Notes under the pieces: generated by a model | Database searches by the model: none | What the model saw: the letters and a program-made list of their open reading frames with translations, nothing else | What the model was told of the DNA's origin: nothing | In this document: piece after piece, positions 4,580-5,255 of the stretch | Layout of the letters: every line of letters starts with the position of its first letter | How positions within the stretch are numbered: the first letter of the stretch is position 1 | NCBI GenBank assembly: GCA_934169535.1 | Contig: CAKPOC010000065.1 | Span: 1 to 5,255 of the forward strand | Direction of reading: 5' to 3' | DNA from: an uncultured Clostridia bacterium | GTDB lineage: Bacteria; Bacillota; Clostridia; TANB77; CAG-508 | Length of the DNA stretch: 5,255 bases | Position numbers and translations under genes: made by a program

Positions 4580-5140
4580 ATGAATATAGGAATTATTATA
4601 TTGGCTATAGTTGTATTAATTATTCTTTGGGTAATAGGAGTTTATAACGGACTTATCTCTAAAAAGCAAAAGGTAGAAAATGCTTGGAGTCAAATTGATG
4701 TTCAATTACAAAGAAGATTTGACTTAATCCCTAATTTAGTAGAAACAGTAAAAGGATATATGGCGCATGAATCAGAAGTACTTGAAAAAGTTACAGAACT
4801 TAGAAGTGCATGGGCAAAAGCATCAACTGTAAACGAAAAAGCAGAAATTGATAATCAATTATCTTCTACAATGAAAACAATAATGGCTGTTTCAGAAAAT
4901 TATCCAGATTTAAAAGCTAATACAAACTTTATGGATCTATCAAACCAATTAAAAGAAACAGAAAATAAAATATCTTTTTCTAGACAATTTTATAATGATG
5001 CTGTTACAATGTACAACACAGCAATTGCACTATTTCCAGCAAATATAATAGCAGGAATGTTCCATTTTACAGCAAAAGAATTATTTGAAGTAAAAGATGC
5101 ACAAGCAAGAGAAAGCGTAAAAGTAAGCTTTGATAAATAA
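4580..5140 (+). CDS. lemA: LemA family membrane protein
   Basis: This encodes 186 residues, the normal size for LemA. The ATG at 4580 is preferred over the in-frame ATG at 4550 because AAGGAGG (4567-4573) lies 6 bases before it, and the protein then opens directly with the membrane helix (about 3-22, IGIIILAIVVLIILWVIGVY). The family signature follows: YNGLISKKQKVENAWSQID (22-40), VQLQRRFDLIPNLVETVKGY (41-60), the helix with ENYPDLKANTNFMDL (106-120), TENKISFSRQFYNDAV (127-142) and YNTAIALFP (145-153). LemA has a short outer N-terminus and a long helical-bundle domain on the other side of the membrane. Its function is unsettled, though it often neighbours DUF2207 or TPM-domain genes, as here in divergent arrangement. 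No odd features. The family call is secure. Confidence 0.95.
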   Translation: MNIGIIILAIVVLIILWVIGVYNGLISKKQKVENAWSQIDVQLQRRFDLIPNLVETVKGYMAHESEVLEKVTELRSAWAKASTVNEKAEIDNQLSSTMKTIMAVSENYPDLKANTNFMDLSNQLKETENKISFSRQFYNDAVTMYNTAIALFPANIIAGMFHFTAKELFEVKDAQARESVKVSFDK

Positions 5141-5143
5141 AAC

Positions 5144-5177
5144 AAAAAGATTTGAGGTCATGCTCAAATCTTTTTTT
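5144..5177 (+). terminator. Rho-independent terminator of lemA
   Basis: AAAAAGATTTGAG (5144-5156) pairs perfectly with CTCAAATCTTTTT (5163-5175) around GTCATG, and the T-run continues to 5177. It begins three bases after the stop codon, so lemA is transcribed alone or as the last gene. The A-tract on the left would allow some function in the opposite direction as well. Confidence 0.9.
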
Positions 5178-5193
5178 CTTGTTAAATAAACTT

Positions 5194-5238
5194 CCGGCTA
5201 TGCCGGTAGTAAAGTAGGCTTTAGCTTTGTAGCAAAGC
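5194..5238. repeat. Pair of small hairpins, possible dispersed intergenic repeat
   Basis: CCGGC TAT GCCGG (5194-5206) and GCTTTG TAG CAAAGC (5224-5238) are two perfect hairpins with three-base loops, 17 bases apart. They are more GC-rich than the surroundings. There is no T-run after either, so they are not obvious terminators. The compact tandem-hairpin form is typical of dispersed palindromic repeats, but copy number cannot be judged from one window. The rest of 5178-5255 shows no gene. Confidence 0.4.
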
Positions 5239-5255
5239 AACTCCTTTCATGTTAT

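Noticed and set aside
1..5255. CRISPR array, restriction, toxin-antitoxin or other defence genes
   Set aside because: No regularly spaced direct repeats with spacers, and none of the recognisable proteins belongs to such systems.

Overview
The window is very AT-rich, with strong AGGAGG-type ribosome sites, A-tract/U-tract terminators and low-GC codon choice. This points to a Firmicute, most likely a Clostridia-type (perhaps uncultured gut) bacterium. The organism call is an inference from composition and protein style, not a species match.

The left third (about 1-1755) looks like the end of an integrated mobile element. A plus-strand gene enters from the left and ends at a terminator. Facing it is a three-gene minus-strand operon: a 43-residue membrane peptide resembling DUF3789, a 281-residue winged-helix protein of the replisome-organizer type, and a 121-residue acidic helical protein. 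The first two overlap by four bases. Upstream of the operon (1475-1603) are five roughly helically phased TTTTCCCC boxes around a perfect 10-bp inverted repeat, suggesting a replication origin and/or operator. An outward-facing consensus sigma-A promoter (TTGACA-17-TATACT) sits at the very end of the element.

The junction is a tRNA remnant at 1756-1800. It keeps the anticodon loop (ACG, so probably tRNA-Arg), variable loop, T arm and acceptor 3' strand with CCA, and has no 5' half. It is followed by a perfect-stem terminator. This is the expected att site where a tyrosine-recombinase element has entered a tRNA gene at the anticodon loop. The reconstituted tRNA and the other end of the element should lie to the left, outside the window.

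Right of the junction the genes look chromosomal. A stand-alone left-handed beta-helix protein, related to the C-terminal domain of sugar-1-phosphate nucleotidyltransferases, converges on a DUF2207 membrane protein across a shared bidirectional terminator. The DUF2207 protein has a glycine-rich tail and is divergent from a LemA-family protein. LemA and DUF2207 are often neighbours and probably work together at the cell envelope, but no biochemical role is established. The window ends in a pair of small hairpins that may be a dispersed intergenic repeat.

I do not see a defence system, CRISPR array, toxin-antitoxin pair or biosynthetic cluster. The most novel-looking region is the element's right end: phased boxes, inverted repeat, outward promoter, truncated tRNA and terminator.
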